This document shows, one piece after another, positions 29,301 to 36,475 of a stretch of DNA of 64,000 nucleotides; positions within the stretch are counted from its first letter, which is position 1; each line of letters opens with the position of its first letter. The position numbers and the translations under genes were made by a program. The stretch is from Chlorogloea purpurea SAG 13.99. GTDB taxonomy: Bacteria > Cyanobacteriota > Cyanobacteriia > Cyanobacteriales > Microcystaceae. The stretch is taken from positions 52,867 through 116,866 of the forward strand of contig JADQBB010000009.1 in the NCBI GenBank assembly GCA_016903695.1, read 5' to 3'. The notes under the pieces are model-generated. The model saw only the letters and a list, made by a program, of their open reading frames with translations. It was not told the DNA's origin and made no database searches.

Positions 29301-31178
29301 GCGGATTTTAGAGCGGACGGAACTGTCTATACTAATGGAGAGAAATTCTCTCAGTTTACCTCTTCTAATTCGGCCGCTAAGATTTTAGTCAATCAATTGT
29401 CCCCCGGTGTTAGTTTTACCACTCCGAGTATTAATAATGCCGAGCCTTTGAATTTAGCCGCATCAGAAACCGTCGCCGCAGCGGTTGAAACTACGGTAAA
29501 TCTTGATGATAATCTGGATGGGCCTACCCGATTATTCGTTTCTAATCCTAATGTTTCCGAAGCCCATGGGGTAGTTAATTTCACCATTCAAAGAAACGGT
29601 AATATTAATAAATATACTTTGGTGGGTTACACATCTCAAGATGGTAGCGCTAAAGGAGGGGATAATTATTCACCCGTCGCCGGACGGATTTTATTCCTAC
29701 CAGGTGAAAAGCAAAAAACTATCAGTGTGAAAATTGCCGACGATGGGGTTTATAGGGGGAATAAAAATTTCGGTCTTCTCGTGTCCCTATTAAAAGAAGG
29801 TTCGACAACCGAGGGAATGGAACCCTTATTTAATGTAGAAGCGAACGCTAACGGCGAACAAATCCGACGTTGGCAGAATACGATCGCACCGGATGCTAAC
29901 AGTCTTCTCAATACGGCTTGGCAATTCGATACATCCACTACTGAAGGTGAGGCGAAAGTAGATATTGCCATCGATAATGTGGGAGATTATAACAGTTTTT
30001 CTAGTTATAATAGCGAGCTAAATAGTTACGATGAATTCATGTTTGACGGCACTACGGGCGCTAAGTTCTCTACTAAGAATGATACTAGAACTGGGATTAG
30101 TTTATCGTTAAAAGATAGTGCGAGGGGCGATACGGATAATACTACTAATGGAGTTGTCAGAGCTAACGGTTATTTAAGTCGAACTATTCCGGGGTTGATC
30201 ACTAACAATAATCAAACTTTTTGGGCCCCTAGTTCGGGCGATAGGCAAATACAATGGCGGTTAATCGGTGCGCCCCCGTCTAACTACGAGTTGGGCTGGA
30301 TTCCCGTGGATGATTATAAAGGCACGATCAACGGTTTAAATCCAGGTGATGAGGCTTACAATGTACAGGCTTTGAGTCGTAAGCAGCCCATTTTTACCGA
30401 TCGAATGGGTGCTTCTGATAAATCTCTGACCCGTGAAATCGCCCGGGATAGCTTCATCGATCCTGAAGATTTAATCAATACCGAATGGGAGTTTTTCGGG
30501 GATTTCGCTACTTCTAATTTAGAGACGAACCGTTACTATATGCTTTATAGTACCCGTGATGGTCAAACTCAGCTTTCTACTATTAACCCCGCAGGAATTA
30601 TCAGCGAAAGCCGGGGTTATCATGGGTTATCTTTCAATGGCATCACTGCTGAAATCGGTTCTAGCGTTATAGTGGTGCCTGGTTCGTTAAATCAACCCGT
30701 TCCTGTGTCCGCTTCTTTAAGTCGGGCGGCTCTATATAATAATCTCATCGCTCTTTATGGCGTTGACGATCTAACCGGTGGTTTAGATACTGACGGGGAT
30801 GGTTTAATCGACCTGAAACCCGGTGATACAGGGTATAGTAACGCCGCTCTCGCACGCGCTAAAGATCCGGTCAAAGGGGTTATTCTGTCAACGCCAGAAA
30901 ATTTTAGTACGACGAAGCAAACCGTTAATTTGCTGGGCAATAATATCTACGGTGTGGTACTGATTCCCAACGCTACTATTGACGATGTATTGAATAATCC
31001 TCAAAATATAGCCGATATAGATAAACCTCACGCTTTATTTTCTTTCGGTGCGGCTAATCCCGATAATATATCTCATATGGCCCGTTTGGGTGCTAATCTC
31101 TTCGGCTTCGAGGATAAGTTAGGAGGCGGAGATCGTGATTACAACGATATGATTTTAAGTTTGGATAATTTCCTCTAA
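20367..31178 (+). CDS. Giant surface protein: SWM repeats, LamG, FG-GAP, Calx-beta, DUF4114
   Basis: A single 3603-codon frame. In order: a unique N-terminal part with an Asp run (about 253-259); three SWM/SwmB-like repeats (about 550-660, 720-825, 830-930; e.g. SYTPDADQADNLQDSGGN); a LamG/concanavalin domain (about 1128-1338, VLYLRLGET, FSVEAWFKIP); about a dozen FG-GAP calcium motifs such as DIDGDGIDDLVIG (about 1673-2820), interrupted by a sialidase-like BNR segment (about 2310-2630); an RTX-like stretch (about 2850-2920, GGAGNDTLQLGG); a Calx-beta domain (about 3056-3140); and a C-terminal DUF4114 (FGFEDKLGGGDRDYNDMIL). No signal peptide is seen, so type I-like export is likely. Probable roles are adhesion or surface structure; SwmB-type proteins in Synechococcus serve swimming, but that cannot be claimed here. 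Confidence 0.88.
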   Translation: MSINLSGKLSAITTDVNGTSHVVWVEGGNIQHAVYDPNSGTWNEARTIAEIGTESVKSLNLIANDRLILESNSTATTPGLAIVYQQGTNNDSDFYYTAARYDNNGDLQWLATPQALSADNVADLEPRAITYNNNGTTEVVAIGQKADVKKADNQEIREDTDLYSQNFSISSSQFTTPTVTNPAAPYSPRTSIDGVVRGNYLTFATPVPAANYSPLSRSEILAASSSFNGWGTNWSISQSFDTDMSDVVSAFKGDDDDDDNVPALLLKPIFNKIIISGSLQASEGNNPNFSLFGGGVDTSGLQLNAAAGITYNTSLRYRRLLQSAPAFSVTGTAATLYTFANDPANNYPLTVETGSIGVTLGAKFPIFLDPPLIAVDALGSAGFTTQWQLSPVNPDQFVAPLKPVLSPTTTSGQVGLGLAIGIPPVGSLAAIGVAVLSDIVEVTDAIIGTVNPDSGQALNLESVLYGIPVSMGVEGTAKIPLLAKATLSGQLFADGTIGEVQDQFDGTITLGFSVNLSVKFLGYLSASVGIFPTWTWGVEPTTTSVATADVSVTTAGVSGSLLTISFPTGLNTAINPTPAQFTVTVTDSKGNTVNVPVFGAIVQNSSVILRLEGPIPYSTLNGASDSNIKVSYTPDADQADNLQDSGGNSIAGFSDLAVTNNTPQTFVYTYNPVGGTGDNYSSGNSKQVIQNIAQDLAQDSPPGLAPTNNGQILLAWSSDAPPLTPISALVSGEQILLTFVENLNPGSTPAPSQFTVNANGSNPAVTNVDINNNSIVLNIEGAIDPGVNVSVSYGLDPDDYSNNLYLTDVTNTKLWIPAFADLAVSNPGNSDTAPVNLAAAGLSNLLTLTFDRFLENNNIPDPSQFQVIVNNNPVNVTNVQVSINSVVLSLSETINQGDVISVKYSINPNDAIKNLQSNSGQIVNNFTNNGVITTPMNSNTVIKTAFSPFGDSGISSISSIIGTTGLNSDAVAVQDSKTGKNVVAWVNTDSSSVTGLNIPGQNYSADDATQINNSVAASDIYYSVLGADNQWSIAAPLASLSGQDTNVTLGTGPNGDLMAVWLNTTLGENNATTTGIKWSSWNGNTWTTPSLLLPGAAPDAFSELTISSLNGQPAVFWTESQPVSYRDSVLDTDPVLYLRLGETDGTTAQNIGNLQGSANGVYSGAYTLGQTGALDDNGSGDPDPAALFNGGNVTLDQPIPVSSTGFSVEAWFKIPSAPGGDVNLITLSGVFTLGLFLNSGNTEIFWELNNSNFSQLNSGPGSVQNNTWYHVVGTYDARREVLSLYLDGQPIGTLNNVSFSNIPAQGNLTLAWHSGFSLYLDEVAVYNSVLSYNDVNSTDLTTDNFQNLTSTELLNILTGTDQIGNHYNARYVDPLPPETNTHYSIWDADSNSWKTGSQIQPEPQVIPTQLANANRPAADIVSATAATVNGNIAPNGNDDAVFQITLNNQQTKIITSITVTANGKTWTLGGDSGNQLGVVLGNTLLNSLNPSASGFSHTVLGSAETLTLYVDTGNTTPPSNATITVNFQGGTSQVSNNQNPVPISSEPLTLGNTTVLGTAIVTEANDASLSLIDSGFIIDTDNPVIGSVIASGFKQGNLFYVAVGNRGYTDINGNPVQGGTVSVLFKGKATLDNGATSPLTTTDLSGNPGGVLITGLTDAGEAKNNLAVSLATGDIDGDGIDDLVIGDANANNNNGAIYVILGSYLNSVGTSGATIDVNSLTSAQGFRVNGGDAGGFAGVSVAVGNFNGNSKADIVFGAPGTGSGSGKVYTLYDGNQTPTPIYTGGANNAAGYALGVSRRETNGAVTFTGSTVSDDLIIGAPGYQVTITNQWTNKSGLPQQNQSNFPDTSTVAAGAVYVFGSNTGGISSNPFAIYTGPDTVDSNGVAVNYLAGTQIASGDADGDGFQDLAITVGGINSNTGSVYVLKGKKNSNPTPQALNTVSDLVINGGLPGGQAGSVLAFPGDLNSDRYEDFLITAPQGANATGQSYVIFGGSSFFSDNTLDLNVTANDTKTTFLLNGSAPFQLSGAAATGVGDVNGDEVDDLMLTAPVAQQIYTVYGHPWLADDGSIKLSDISSDNGFVIDGNSLSLPGSGDQVLLGDINGDGFSDVLTGGNSTGVGLVFGASTKDLLDAASGTDDIIFKTSTSASVVRVVSLGDFNGDGLADFGIVTSDNYLYPIFGNNGLGQQRGTVQLSQNKSTIANAFSIGDYNGDGYDDVVLVNNVNNAYLHLGNQQGSLDTGSYLSNLSSSPSMGGVDSNGDGYSDIIAGQPGANNNNGAVAIALGNSQGLENSLVTLNPLNYNPSQNINTNNWSATSITNETTGQASSFVALDGWLYQAYLGGTSYSDGNVFIQRSRDGVNWSDISQVPLVDINNNSFTGYYNPSLTVFNGVLYLGIRDSRGNVYIADNSSQNTTSSNPLGLKFEFCDIQQDSSTAPVLVPYNNELYIFFTDGIASNGDYIKYVSSDEPYNQASSYWSDRTVSNVGGSSDKQYTLSGVTATTLGSNLYVGFQSGDVFDTNLIVSKLDNGSWTQSPKIDVDNLDGNAPSLTSVDDTLYLFYLDGDRNIHYQTSSDGSSWLTNAYSPLSGQTAYYLSATFFNQSLIVGYMPTYTTSQSEYGQLFYTFSPPLYQLNSAAGLGQVVRSTGDFNGDGIEDIAVLAADFRYLQGFNIGDTQNNPSNSQGLVAIYYGSKNGVVASAVPNVVFSSPSLVKNNFQLTQISLGGDINGDGFDDLLISSPNTTLIGSANPSANGNQGIICTVLGGTNWGNTYQINNPFNLTNLKNNQENSANANGFTITGLPNSQAGVSIDGGGDVNGDGFGDFVIGAPGNNDSLSFVVFGSDFTEKINQTGTIGDDVMLGSPTGESFVADAGDDRIYSNGGIDTVYAGTGDDLVTVSDTYFRRLDGGAGNDTLQLGGYNGQSWDVTGLSPGLRLRDFEVLDIRNYGVNILSLNALSVVNLTSVNTLTILMDENDRLNLSADFRADGTVYTNGEKFSQFTSSNSAAKILVNQLSPGVSFTTPSINNAEPLNLAASETVAAAVETTVNLDDNLDGPTRLFVSNPNVSEAHGVVNFTIQRNGNINKYTLVGYTSQDGSAKGGDNYSPVAGRILFLPGEKQKTISVKIADDGVYRGNKNFGLLVSLLKEGSTTEGMEPLFNVEANANGEQIRRWQNTIAPDANSLLNTAWQFDTSTTEGEAKVDIAIDNVGDYNSFSSYNSELNSYDEFMFDGTTGAKFSTKNDTRTGISLSLKDSARGDTDNTTNGVVRANGYLSRTIPGLITNNNQTFWAPSSGDRQIQWRLIGAPPSNYELGWIPVDDYKGTINGLNPGDEAYNVQALSRKQPIFTDRMGASDKSLTREIARDSFIDPEDLINTEWEFFGDFATSNLETNRYYMLYSTRDGQTQLSTINPAGIISESRGYHGLSFNGITAEIGSSVIVVPGSLNQPVPVSASLSRAALYNNLIALYGVDDLTGGLDTDGDGLIDLKPGDTGYSNAALARAKDPVKGVILSTPENFSTTKQTVNLLGNNIYGVVLIPNATIDDVLNNPQNIADIDKPHALFSFGAANPDNISHMARLGANLFGFEDKLGGGDRDYNDMILSLDNFL

Positions 31179-31199
31179 ACCGAAGCGATGGTGAAATCC

Positions 31200-31832
31200 C
31201 TAGACCTTTTGATAGACGATCGACGTGACGAAATTGGCGAGAATTCTCAAGCCGTTATCACTCGATTTTTCCGGGTGAAATTGTACGGCGGTGAGATTGT
31301 CAAGAGCGATCGCCGCACACACGGTTTGACTACCGTGACTCACACTGGCGGCGATCGTATTTTTATCTTCCGGGTCTACATAATAGGAATGGACGAAGTA
31401 AACCTGGGTGTGATTATTTAAACCCCCCCATAGGCGATGATGGGGTTGCTGGAATTGTAATTCGTTCCAGCCCATGTGAGGGATGGTAATATTAGGTTCC
31501 GACTTAAATCTCCTCACTTGACCTGGTATGATGCCTAAGCCTGGTTCCACACCTTCCTCGGAACCGTCGAAGAGTATTTGTAAACCTAAACAGATACCTA
31601 AAAAAGGTTTTCCCGCTTCGATCGCTTTTCTGATGGGTTTCTCTAATCCTCTGGCCCGAATCTGCTTTACCGCGGGGTCAAAAGAACCTACACCAGGTAG
31701 AACGATCGCGTCGGCTCTTTCTAGATCCAAGGCGCTATCGGTAATCTTGGGTGTCGCCCCCACTTTTTCCAAACCCTTACAGGCGGAGTGTAGATTACCC
31801 ATGTCGTAATCGATGACAGCGATCAAAGTCAT
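31200..31832 (-). CDS. hisH: Imidazole glycerol phosphate synthase, glutaminase subunit
   Basis: A 210-residue class I glutamine amidotransferase that makes ammonia for HisF in histidine synthesis. The catalytic Cys 81 lies in GICLGLQILF, with the His/Glu pair in AVQFHPEKSS (about 188-190). The N-terminus IAVIDYDMGNLHS and PGVGSFDPA oxyanion region are characteristic of HisH. hisF is not in the window, as is usual for scattered cyanobacterial his genes. It is 32 bp downstream of the ftsH terminator on the same strand and converges with the giant gene (21-bp gap). Confidence 0.96.
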   Translation of the reverse strand: MTLIAVIDYDMGNLHSACKGLEKVGATPKITDSALDLERADAIVLPGVGSFDPAVKQIRARGLEKPIRKAIEAGKPFLGICLGLQILFDGSEEGVEPGLGIIPGQVRRFKSEPNITIPHMGWNELQFQQPHHRLWGGLNNHTQVYFVHSYYVDPEDKNTIAASVSHGSQTVCAAIALDNLTAVQFHPEKSSDNGLRILANFVTSIVYQKV

Positions 31833-31864
31833 TTAATTTTCAGTGCGTGATGAGACAAATCTAT

Positions 31865-31913
31865 TTTAAAAGAAAAGAGAAGAGAGTAGCCAAATACTGA
31901 CCACTCTCTTCTC
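31865..31913 (-). terminator. Rho-independent terminator of ftsH
   Basis: An 11-bp perfect inverted repeat, GAGAAGAGAGT (31877-31887) and ACTCTCTTCTC (31903-31913), with a 15-nt loop. Read on the minus strand it is followed by TTTTCTTTT, just past the ftsH stop codon at 31932. Confidence 0.8.
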
Positions 31914-31931
31914 ACTTCTCGAACCTGGCTT

Positions 31932-33818
31932 CTATAGTTGAGGTACGAATTGTTCTTTTTCAGGTACGTGGGTGTATTCAGAAACGATCTGACGGAACTC
32001 TTCGCCGTTGATAGTTTCCTTATCGATGAGCAGGTCAACCACACGATCGATCACCTCACGATTTTCGCGGATGATCTGACGGGCTAACTTGTGACAATGC
32101 TCGACTATCGATCGCACTTGGTCATCGATTCTGGTGGCCACTTTCTCCGAATACTCGGAACGATTCATCAAACCGCCACCGAGGAATACTTCGCTGTTGG
32201 GGCTTTCTAAAGATAGGGGGCCGAGGTCGCTCATGCCGAAGCGAGTCACCATCTGACGGGCCATCTCGGTTACTTGTTGTAAGTCGCCGCCAGCACCGGT
32301 GGTTACTTCGTCGTAGCCGAAGATTTCCTCTTCTGCGGCCCTGCCACCTAACGCCCCGGAAATACGCGCCATTAATTGCGATTTAGTGGTTAATCCCTGT
32401 TCCTCATTGGGGGTAAACCAGGTTAAACCTTGGGCTTGGCCTCTGGGAATGAGGGTAACTTTCTGTACGGGGTCATGGTCTTTGAGGATAGTACCGATAA
32501 TAGCGTGGCCCACTTCGTGATAGGCGATGAGACGTTTGCTCTTACTATCTACTAGAGGAGTGCCTTCCATCCCGGCGATAACCCGGTCTACCGCGTCATC
32601 GATTTCTAAAATAGTGATGGCTTCTTTGCGACGGCGGGCGGTTAAAATCGCCGCTTCGTTGAGCAGGTTGGCTAGATCAGCACCGCTGAATCCTGGGGTG
32701 CGGCGAGCGATCGCTTCGATCGATACTTCCCCGTCTAATTTTTTGTTGCGGGCGTGAACTTCGAGGATTTCTAAACGTCCTTTGAAGTCGGGCGCGTCTA
32801 CCATCACCTGACGATCGAAACGACCTGGACGCATTAACGCGGAGTCTAATACATCGGGGCGGTTTGTAGCCGCGATGATAATAATTCCCGTATTGCCTTC
32901 AAACCCGTCCATCTCGGTAAGTAATTGGTTGAGGGTTTGTTCTCTCTCGTCGTTGCCACCGCCTATACCGGCTCCGCGCTGACGACCCACCGCGTCGATC
33001 TCATCGATAAATATCAAACAGGGGGCGTTTTCTTTGGCTTTTTTGAACAGGTCACGGACGCGAGACGCACCGACACCGACGAACATTTCTACGAATTCCG
33101 AACCGGAGATGCTGAAGAAAGGTACTCCCGCTTCACCAGCGATCGCTTTAGCGAGTAAAGTTTTACCTGTCCCCGGAGGGCCTACTAATAAAACGCCTTT
33201 AGGAATTTTCGCACCTACTGCGGTGAATTTTTCCGGCTGTTTCAGGAAGGTAACTACTTCTTGTAGTTCTTCTTTAGCTTCATCGATACCGGCTACATCA
33301 TCGAAAGTGATACCGGTTTTCGCTTCCATTTGAAAGCGGGCCTTGGACTTACCGAAGTTCATCGCTTGACCGGGGCCGCCAGGAATATTATTAGAGCGAC
33401 GGAAGAGGAAGAATAATCCTGCTATCAATAAGAAGGGGAAGATCAAGTTACCCAAGAAGCCCCAGATTAAACCGTCGTTACGCATCGGATGAGAATCAAT
33501 ACTGATGTTTTTATCTCTGAGACGGGCGATCAGATCAGGAGAACTAGCGGGTAAGTCTACTCGTAGACGTTGCACGCGATTTTCTAATTCTGGGTCTACT
33601 GCCTGCACTATAGCGGTTCTCCCGCCTTCATATAGATCCACACTCTGAACTCTACCTGTCTCTAAGTATTCTAGAAATCTGCCGTAGGTCATGCGGGTGC
33701 TGGCGGTGTTACTACCGATGCTTTCACTGGCCGTGACGAAGGAACCCTGCCAGAGAAAGAATCCCACTATCAAAGCTGGCAAAGACCACAGTAGAATAGT
33801 TTTCCAAGATATTTTCAT
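31932..33818 (-). CDS. ftsH: ATP-dependent zinc metalloprotease FtsH
   Basis: A 628-residue membrane protease. It has two N-terminal transmembrane helices (about 10-25 and 117-137) around a lumenal/periplasmic domain, an AAA module with Walker A GPPGTGKT (about 211), Walker B LIFIDEID and the SRH region [17 protein letters not shown], and a zinc peptidase site HEVGH (about 433). Length and text are very close to Synechocystis Slr0228 (FtsH2), the thylakoid enzyme that, in a hetero-hexamer with FtsH3, removes damaged D1 in photosystem II repair. That paralogue assignment rests on my memory of Slr0228. Promoter and terminator are both visible, so it is probably transcribed alone. Confidence 0.96.
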   Translation of the reverse strand: MKISWKTILLWSLPALIVGFFLWQGSFVTASESIGSNTASTRMTYGRFLEYLETGRVQSVDLYEGGRTAIVQAVDPELENRVQRLRVDLPASSPDLIARLRDKNISIDSHPMRNDGLIWGFLGNLIFPFLLIAGLFFLFRRSNNIPGGPGQAMNFGKSKARFQMEAKTGITFDDVAGIDEAKEELQEVVTFLKQPEKFTAVGAKIPKGVLLVGPPGTGKTLLAKAIAGEAGVPFFSISGSEFVEMFVGVGASRVRDLFKKAKENAPCLIFIDEIDAVGRQRGAGIGGGNDEREQTLNQLLTEMDGFEGNTGIIIIAATNRPDVLDSALMRPGRFDRQVMVDAPDFKGRLEILEVHARNKKLDGEVSIEAIARRTPGFSGADLANLLNEAAILTARRRKEAITILEIDDAVDRVIAGMEGTPLVDSKSKRLIAYHEVGHAIIGTILKDHDPVQKVTLIPRGQAQGLTWFTPNEEQGLTTKSQLMARISGALGGRAAEEEIFGYDEVTTGAGGDLQQVTEMARQMVTRFGMSDLGPLSLESPNSEVFLGGGLMNRSEYSEKVATRIDDQVRSIVEHCHKLARQIIRENREVIDRVVDLLIDKETINGEEFRQIVSEYTHVPEKEQFVPQL

Positions 33819-33843
33819 GTTTTCTCTTATAGATAAGATTTTT

Positions 33844-33872
33844 TCTTTACTTTATTTAGCGGTTTTTGTCAA
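33844..33872 (-). promoter_or_regulatory. Candidate ftsH promoter
   Basis: On the minus strand a perfect TTGACA -35 box (33867-33872) is followed after 17 bp by TAAAGA (33844-33849), a weak -10 box, 25 bp before the ftsH ATG. A/T-rich surroundings fit. Confidence 0.45.
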
Positions 33873-33965
33873 GGATTTTACCAGAAAAAATCTAAATTTC
33901 TCCCGACAGCCATACTAATCTTAACTAAATGTAACGTAATTCTCATATTTCTGACAATGTTAGGC

Positions 33966-34019
33966 CCAGTGACCAGTAACCAGTAACCAGATACTAGCCA
34001 CCAGCCACCAGCCACTAAC
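33966..34019. repeat. Short imperfect tandem repeat (CCAGTAA / CCAGCCA)
   Basis: Seven-base units of the form CCAGTAA and CCAGCCA (GACCAGTAACCAGTAACCAG, then CCACCAGCCACCAGCCA) fill the space between the ftsH upstream region and the 3' end of the small-protein gene, reaching its stop codon. Units are too short and too irregular for CRISPR; replication slippage is the simple explanation. Confidence 0.8.
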
Positions 34020-34329
34020 CTTGAGATTTCTTGATATGTGCCTGTATCTGGCTTTTACGCTTATCTTCTTCAGATTTGGAAGAAATTTCGCTGAATTCTT
34101 TACTACTCAGGGAAAGATGATCCAAGATGCGCCGTTTCCGATTCTGTGAGGATACGGGCGTGGGCGAGGGAGATGAAACAGTCGGTTTAGGGGCCTGTGG
34201 GGACGTTACGGGGTCTGAGGTAACGGGAGCCACGGGAGTAGGAGAAGTGGTTTTCGGTACATAAGTAGCACCTTTGGCACTTTGAGAGAGATGATCTAAG
34301 ATTCGACGTTTACGATCGTCTGTGGGCAT
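34015..34329 (-). CDS. Small repeat-motif protein, unknown function
   Basis: A 104-residue protein I do not recognise. It has two near-identical basic helical motifs, DRKRRILDHLSQSAK (5-19) and NRKRRILDHLSLSSK (63-77), joined by a Pro/Ser/Thr-rich linker (about 21-62), and a weaker third version near the end (KRKSQIQAHIKKS, 90-102). It has no signal peptide or membrane segment. The layout of short charged helices on a flexible linker suggests a scaffold or linker that binds a repeated partner, or nucleic acid; this is inference only. ATG start; its 5' end is 36 bp from a MITE. Confidence 0.65.
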   Translation of the reverse strand: MPTDDRKRRILDHLSQSAKGATYVPKTTSPTPVAPVTSDPVTSPQAPKPTVSSPSPTPVSSQNRKRRILDHLSLSSKEFSEISSKSEEDKRKSQIQAHIKKSQG

Positions 34330-34365
34330 ATAATCCTGATAAAGTTTTGTAACCTGTCCAGATCA

Positions 34366-34508
34366 GGGAGCATCCCATTTTTGCAACGACCGGCAGGGAA
34401 TTTATTCCCTGCCTAATAGCTCAAGTCGGTTTAAACCGACTTCTGCTATGAGACCGTGATTTTAATCACGGTCGGGTGAGGTGTATATCGCATGATTCGG
34501 ATGCTCCC
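34366..34508. repeat. Three-hairpin MITE, copy 2 (143 bp)
   Basis: Same length and plan as the 8.6-kb copy and in the same orientation. The left end is GGGAGCATCCCA and the right end reads as its complement for the outer 10 bases. Internal palindromes are GGCAGGGAATTTATTCCC.., AAGTCGGTTTAAACCGACTT and GACCGTGATTTTAATCACGG... A perfect 9-bp target duplication TCCAGATCA flanks it (34357-34365 and 34509-34517). It sits between the small-protein gene and miaA. Confidence 0.92.
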
Positions 34509-34528
34509 TCCAGATCAATTATATTTAC

Positions 34529-35431
34529 TTATTTATAATTATCATTAAATTTTTCTATGGTCGCGCTTACTCGCCCCACCAAATCCCCGGCATCGCTGTC
34601 GAACCAGTGGATTTGGGGATCGGCCCGGAACCATGTATTCTGGCGTTTAGCGAATTGACGGGTATGCAACACTGTTAATTCTTGGGCTTCTTGTAAGGAG
34701 ATTTCCCCTCGTAAATAATCTTTCACTTCCCCGTAGCCGAGAGTCTTCAATAGGGGTAAATCGGGGCCGTATAGTTTTCCTAGCCTTTCTACTTCCGCCA
34801 CGAAACCTTGTTGGAACATCAATTGAGTTCGCTCTGCGATACGTTCTGTCAATCTGTCCATGTCACATCCTAAACCTATTTGTAAGATGGGATAGGATGG
34901 TGGGTCTTCCCCCTGTTGGGCGCTGATGGGTTTTCCCGTGACGTAATATACTTCTAAGGCTCGAATAGTACGAGTTTCATCGTTGCGGTGAATTTTTTGC
35001 GCGGCGGCGAAATCAACTTGACGCAACATCTGATAACGTTCGGTTTGTGAGAAACCCTGTAGTTGGCGGCGTAGTTCTATCTGGGGGGCGACGCGGGGGA
35101 TTTTCATACCCCGGACGATGGATTTGATATATAAACCAGTGCCGCCCACAAGAAAGATATTACCGGAGAACGATCGAATCAAATCTTGTGTTAGTTCTTG
35201 ATAATGGGCTAAGGTGAGAGTCTCTGTAGGTTCGCAAATATCGATCAGGTAATGGGGTACAAGTCGTCGCTCTTCGAGGGTAGGTTTAGCCGTACCGATG
35301 TCAAAACCTTTATACACCTGCCTGGAATCGGCACTCAAAATAACGCTATGGAAATTTTGACTCAGTTTTAGGGCTAAACCAGATTTACCCGTAGCGGTAG
35401 CCCCGCAAATAACGATCAAGCGAGGTGTCAT
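34529..35431 (-). CDS. miaA: tRNA dimethylallyltransferase
   Basis: A 300-residue enzyme that adds a dimethylallyl group to A37 of tRNAs reading codons that start with U. The P-loop GATATGKSGL (9-18), SADSRQVYKG, DIGTAKP and VGGTGLYI are all present, and the C-terminal QFAKRQNTWFR matches the family. It is the last gene of a minus-strand cluster: the MDR oxidoreductase gene ends 4 bp upstream, so the two are likely co-transcribed although their functions are not obviously linked. Confidence 0.96.
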   Translation of the reverse strand: MTPRLIVICGATATGKSGLALKLSQNFHSVILSADSRQVYKGFDIGTAKPTLEERRLVPHYLIDICEPTETLTLAHYQELTQDLIRSFSGNIFLVGGTGLYIKSIVRGMKIPRVAPQIELRRQLQGFSQTERYQMLRQVDFAAAQKIHRNDETRTIRALEVYYVTGKPISAQQGEDPPSYPILQIGLGCDMDRLTERIAERTQLMFQQGFVAEVERLGKLYGPDLPLLKTLGYGEVKDYLRGEISLQEAQELTVLHTRQFAKRQNTWFRADPQIHWFDSDAGDLVGRVSATIEKFNDNYK

Positions 35432-35435
35432 GAAT

Positions 35436-36440
35436 TTAATTTATTTCCAAGGCAATTTTACCCGTCACCGAACCGGTTTCGAGGAGTTGATGGGCTTTGT
35501 TAGCTTCTTCGAGAGGGAAAGTTTGGCCTAGATGAATTTTGATCTTGCCTGCGTCGATCCAAGTAGCACATTGCTTCAAGATAGAAGTTTGATGCTTTAA
35601 AGCTTCTGTTAAACCCAGTAGGGCAGGGGATAACATCAATTCTAAACTGATTCTCAGGTTACGATCGCGCGCCGTTTTCAGATTACCCACACCCCCATCA
35701 GGTTCGAGAATGGTCACTAAATCGCCGTAAACCTTCACGGTGGGACAGGTATCGAAAAAGGTTTTACCCCCCACGGTATCGAAGGCTATATCTACCCCTT
35801 GCCCCCCCGTCCAATCTAAAACCCCGGCAACGAAATCGGTTTGAGTGTAAATAATCGGATGGTCAGCGCCTAATTGACGTACCAGACGAGCTTTATCGGG
35901 AGAACTGACGGTAGTACATACCTCCGCACCCTTGAGTTTGGCTAATTGTACGGCTACGTGACCAACACCCCCGGCCCCTGCGTGAATGAGAACTTTTTGA
36001 TCCGGGGTGAGATTACAACGATCGAACAGCGCTTCCCAAGCGGTGATTAATACAAGTGGTGCGGCGGCGGCTTCTGCGAAAGTTATACTTTCGGGTTTAT
36101 GGGTGATTAAATAATCTTCTACCACGGTATATTCAGCATAATTTCCCGTCTTGGTTTTACCCAATCCGCCGCTACAGAAATACACTTCATCGCCGGTTTT
36201 AAAATCTACCACATTGGGGCCGACGGCTTCTACTATCCCCGCACCGTCGCAACCAAGGATAATGGGCCTATCCTGCGCTTTAAACGTGCCTTTACGTCTT
36301 AGTTTAGTGTCCACGGGATTGATGCCCGCCGCTTTCAGTTGGATTAATACTTCTGTAGGTTTTTGGATGTGAGGCTTTTTTAGTTCTTGCATCTGCAAGA
36401 CATCAGGGCCACCAGTGGAAGTCATGACGATCGCTTTCAT
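35436..36440 (-). CDS. Medium-chain NAD(P)H-dependent oxidoreductase, quinone-reductase-like
   Basis: A 334-residue MDR-superfamily protein. It shows GCDGAGIVEAVGPNV, the VLIHAGAGGVGHVAVQLAK nucleotide-binding motif (AxxGxxG type), and the C-terminal GKIALEI. The structural and catalytic zinc cysteines of alcohol dehydrogenases are not evident, so it belongs with the zinc-free quinone oxidoreductase/enoyl reductase branch. The substrate is unknown. I start it at ATG 36440 (MKAIVMTS), the usual N-terminus; an upstream GTG at 36461 is in frame. Neighbours: SDR gene 35 bp upstream, miaA 4 bp downstream. Confidence 0.88.
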   Translation of the reverse strand: MKAIVMTSTGGPDVLQMQELKKPHIQKPTEVLIQLKAAGINPVDTKLRRKGTFKAQDRPIILGCDGAGIVEAVGPNVVDFKTGDEVYFCSGGLGKTKTGNYAEYTVVEDYLITHKPESITFAEAAAAPLVLITAWEALFDRCNLTPDQKVLIHAGAGGVGHVAVQLAKLKGAEVCTTVSSPDKARLVRQLGADHPIIYTQTDFVAGVLDWTGGQGVDIAFDTVGGKTFFDTCPTVKVYGDLVTILEPDGGVGNLKTARDRNLRISLELMLSPALLGLTEALKHQTSILKQCATWIDAGKIKIHLGQTFPLEEANKAHQLLETGSVTGKIALEIN

Positions 36441-36475
36441 AAATCTCGTGAGAAAACTCACTTTTTATAATAATC

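Noticed and set aside
33966..34019. Tandem CCAGTAA/CCAGCCA units as a CRISPR array
   Set aside because: Units are about 7 bp with no spacers and no cas genes; this is a simple slippage-type repeat.
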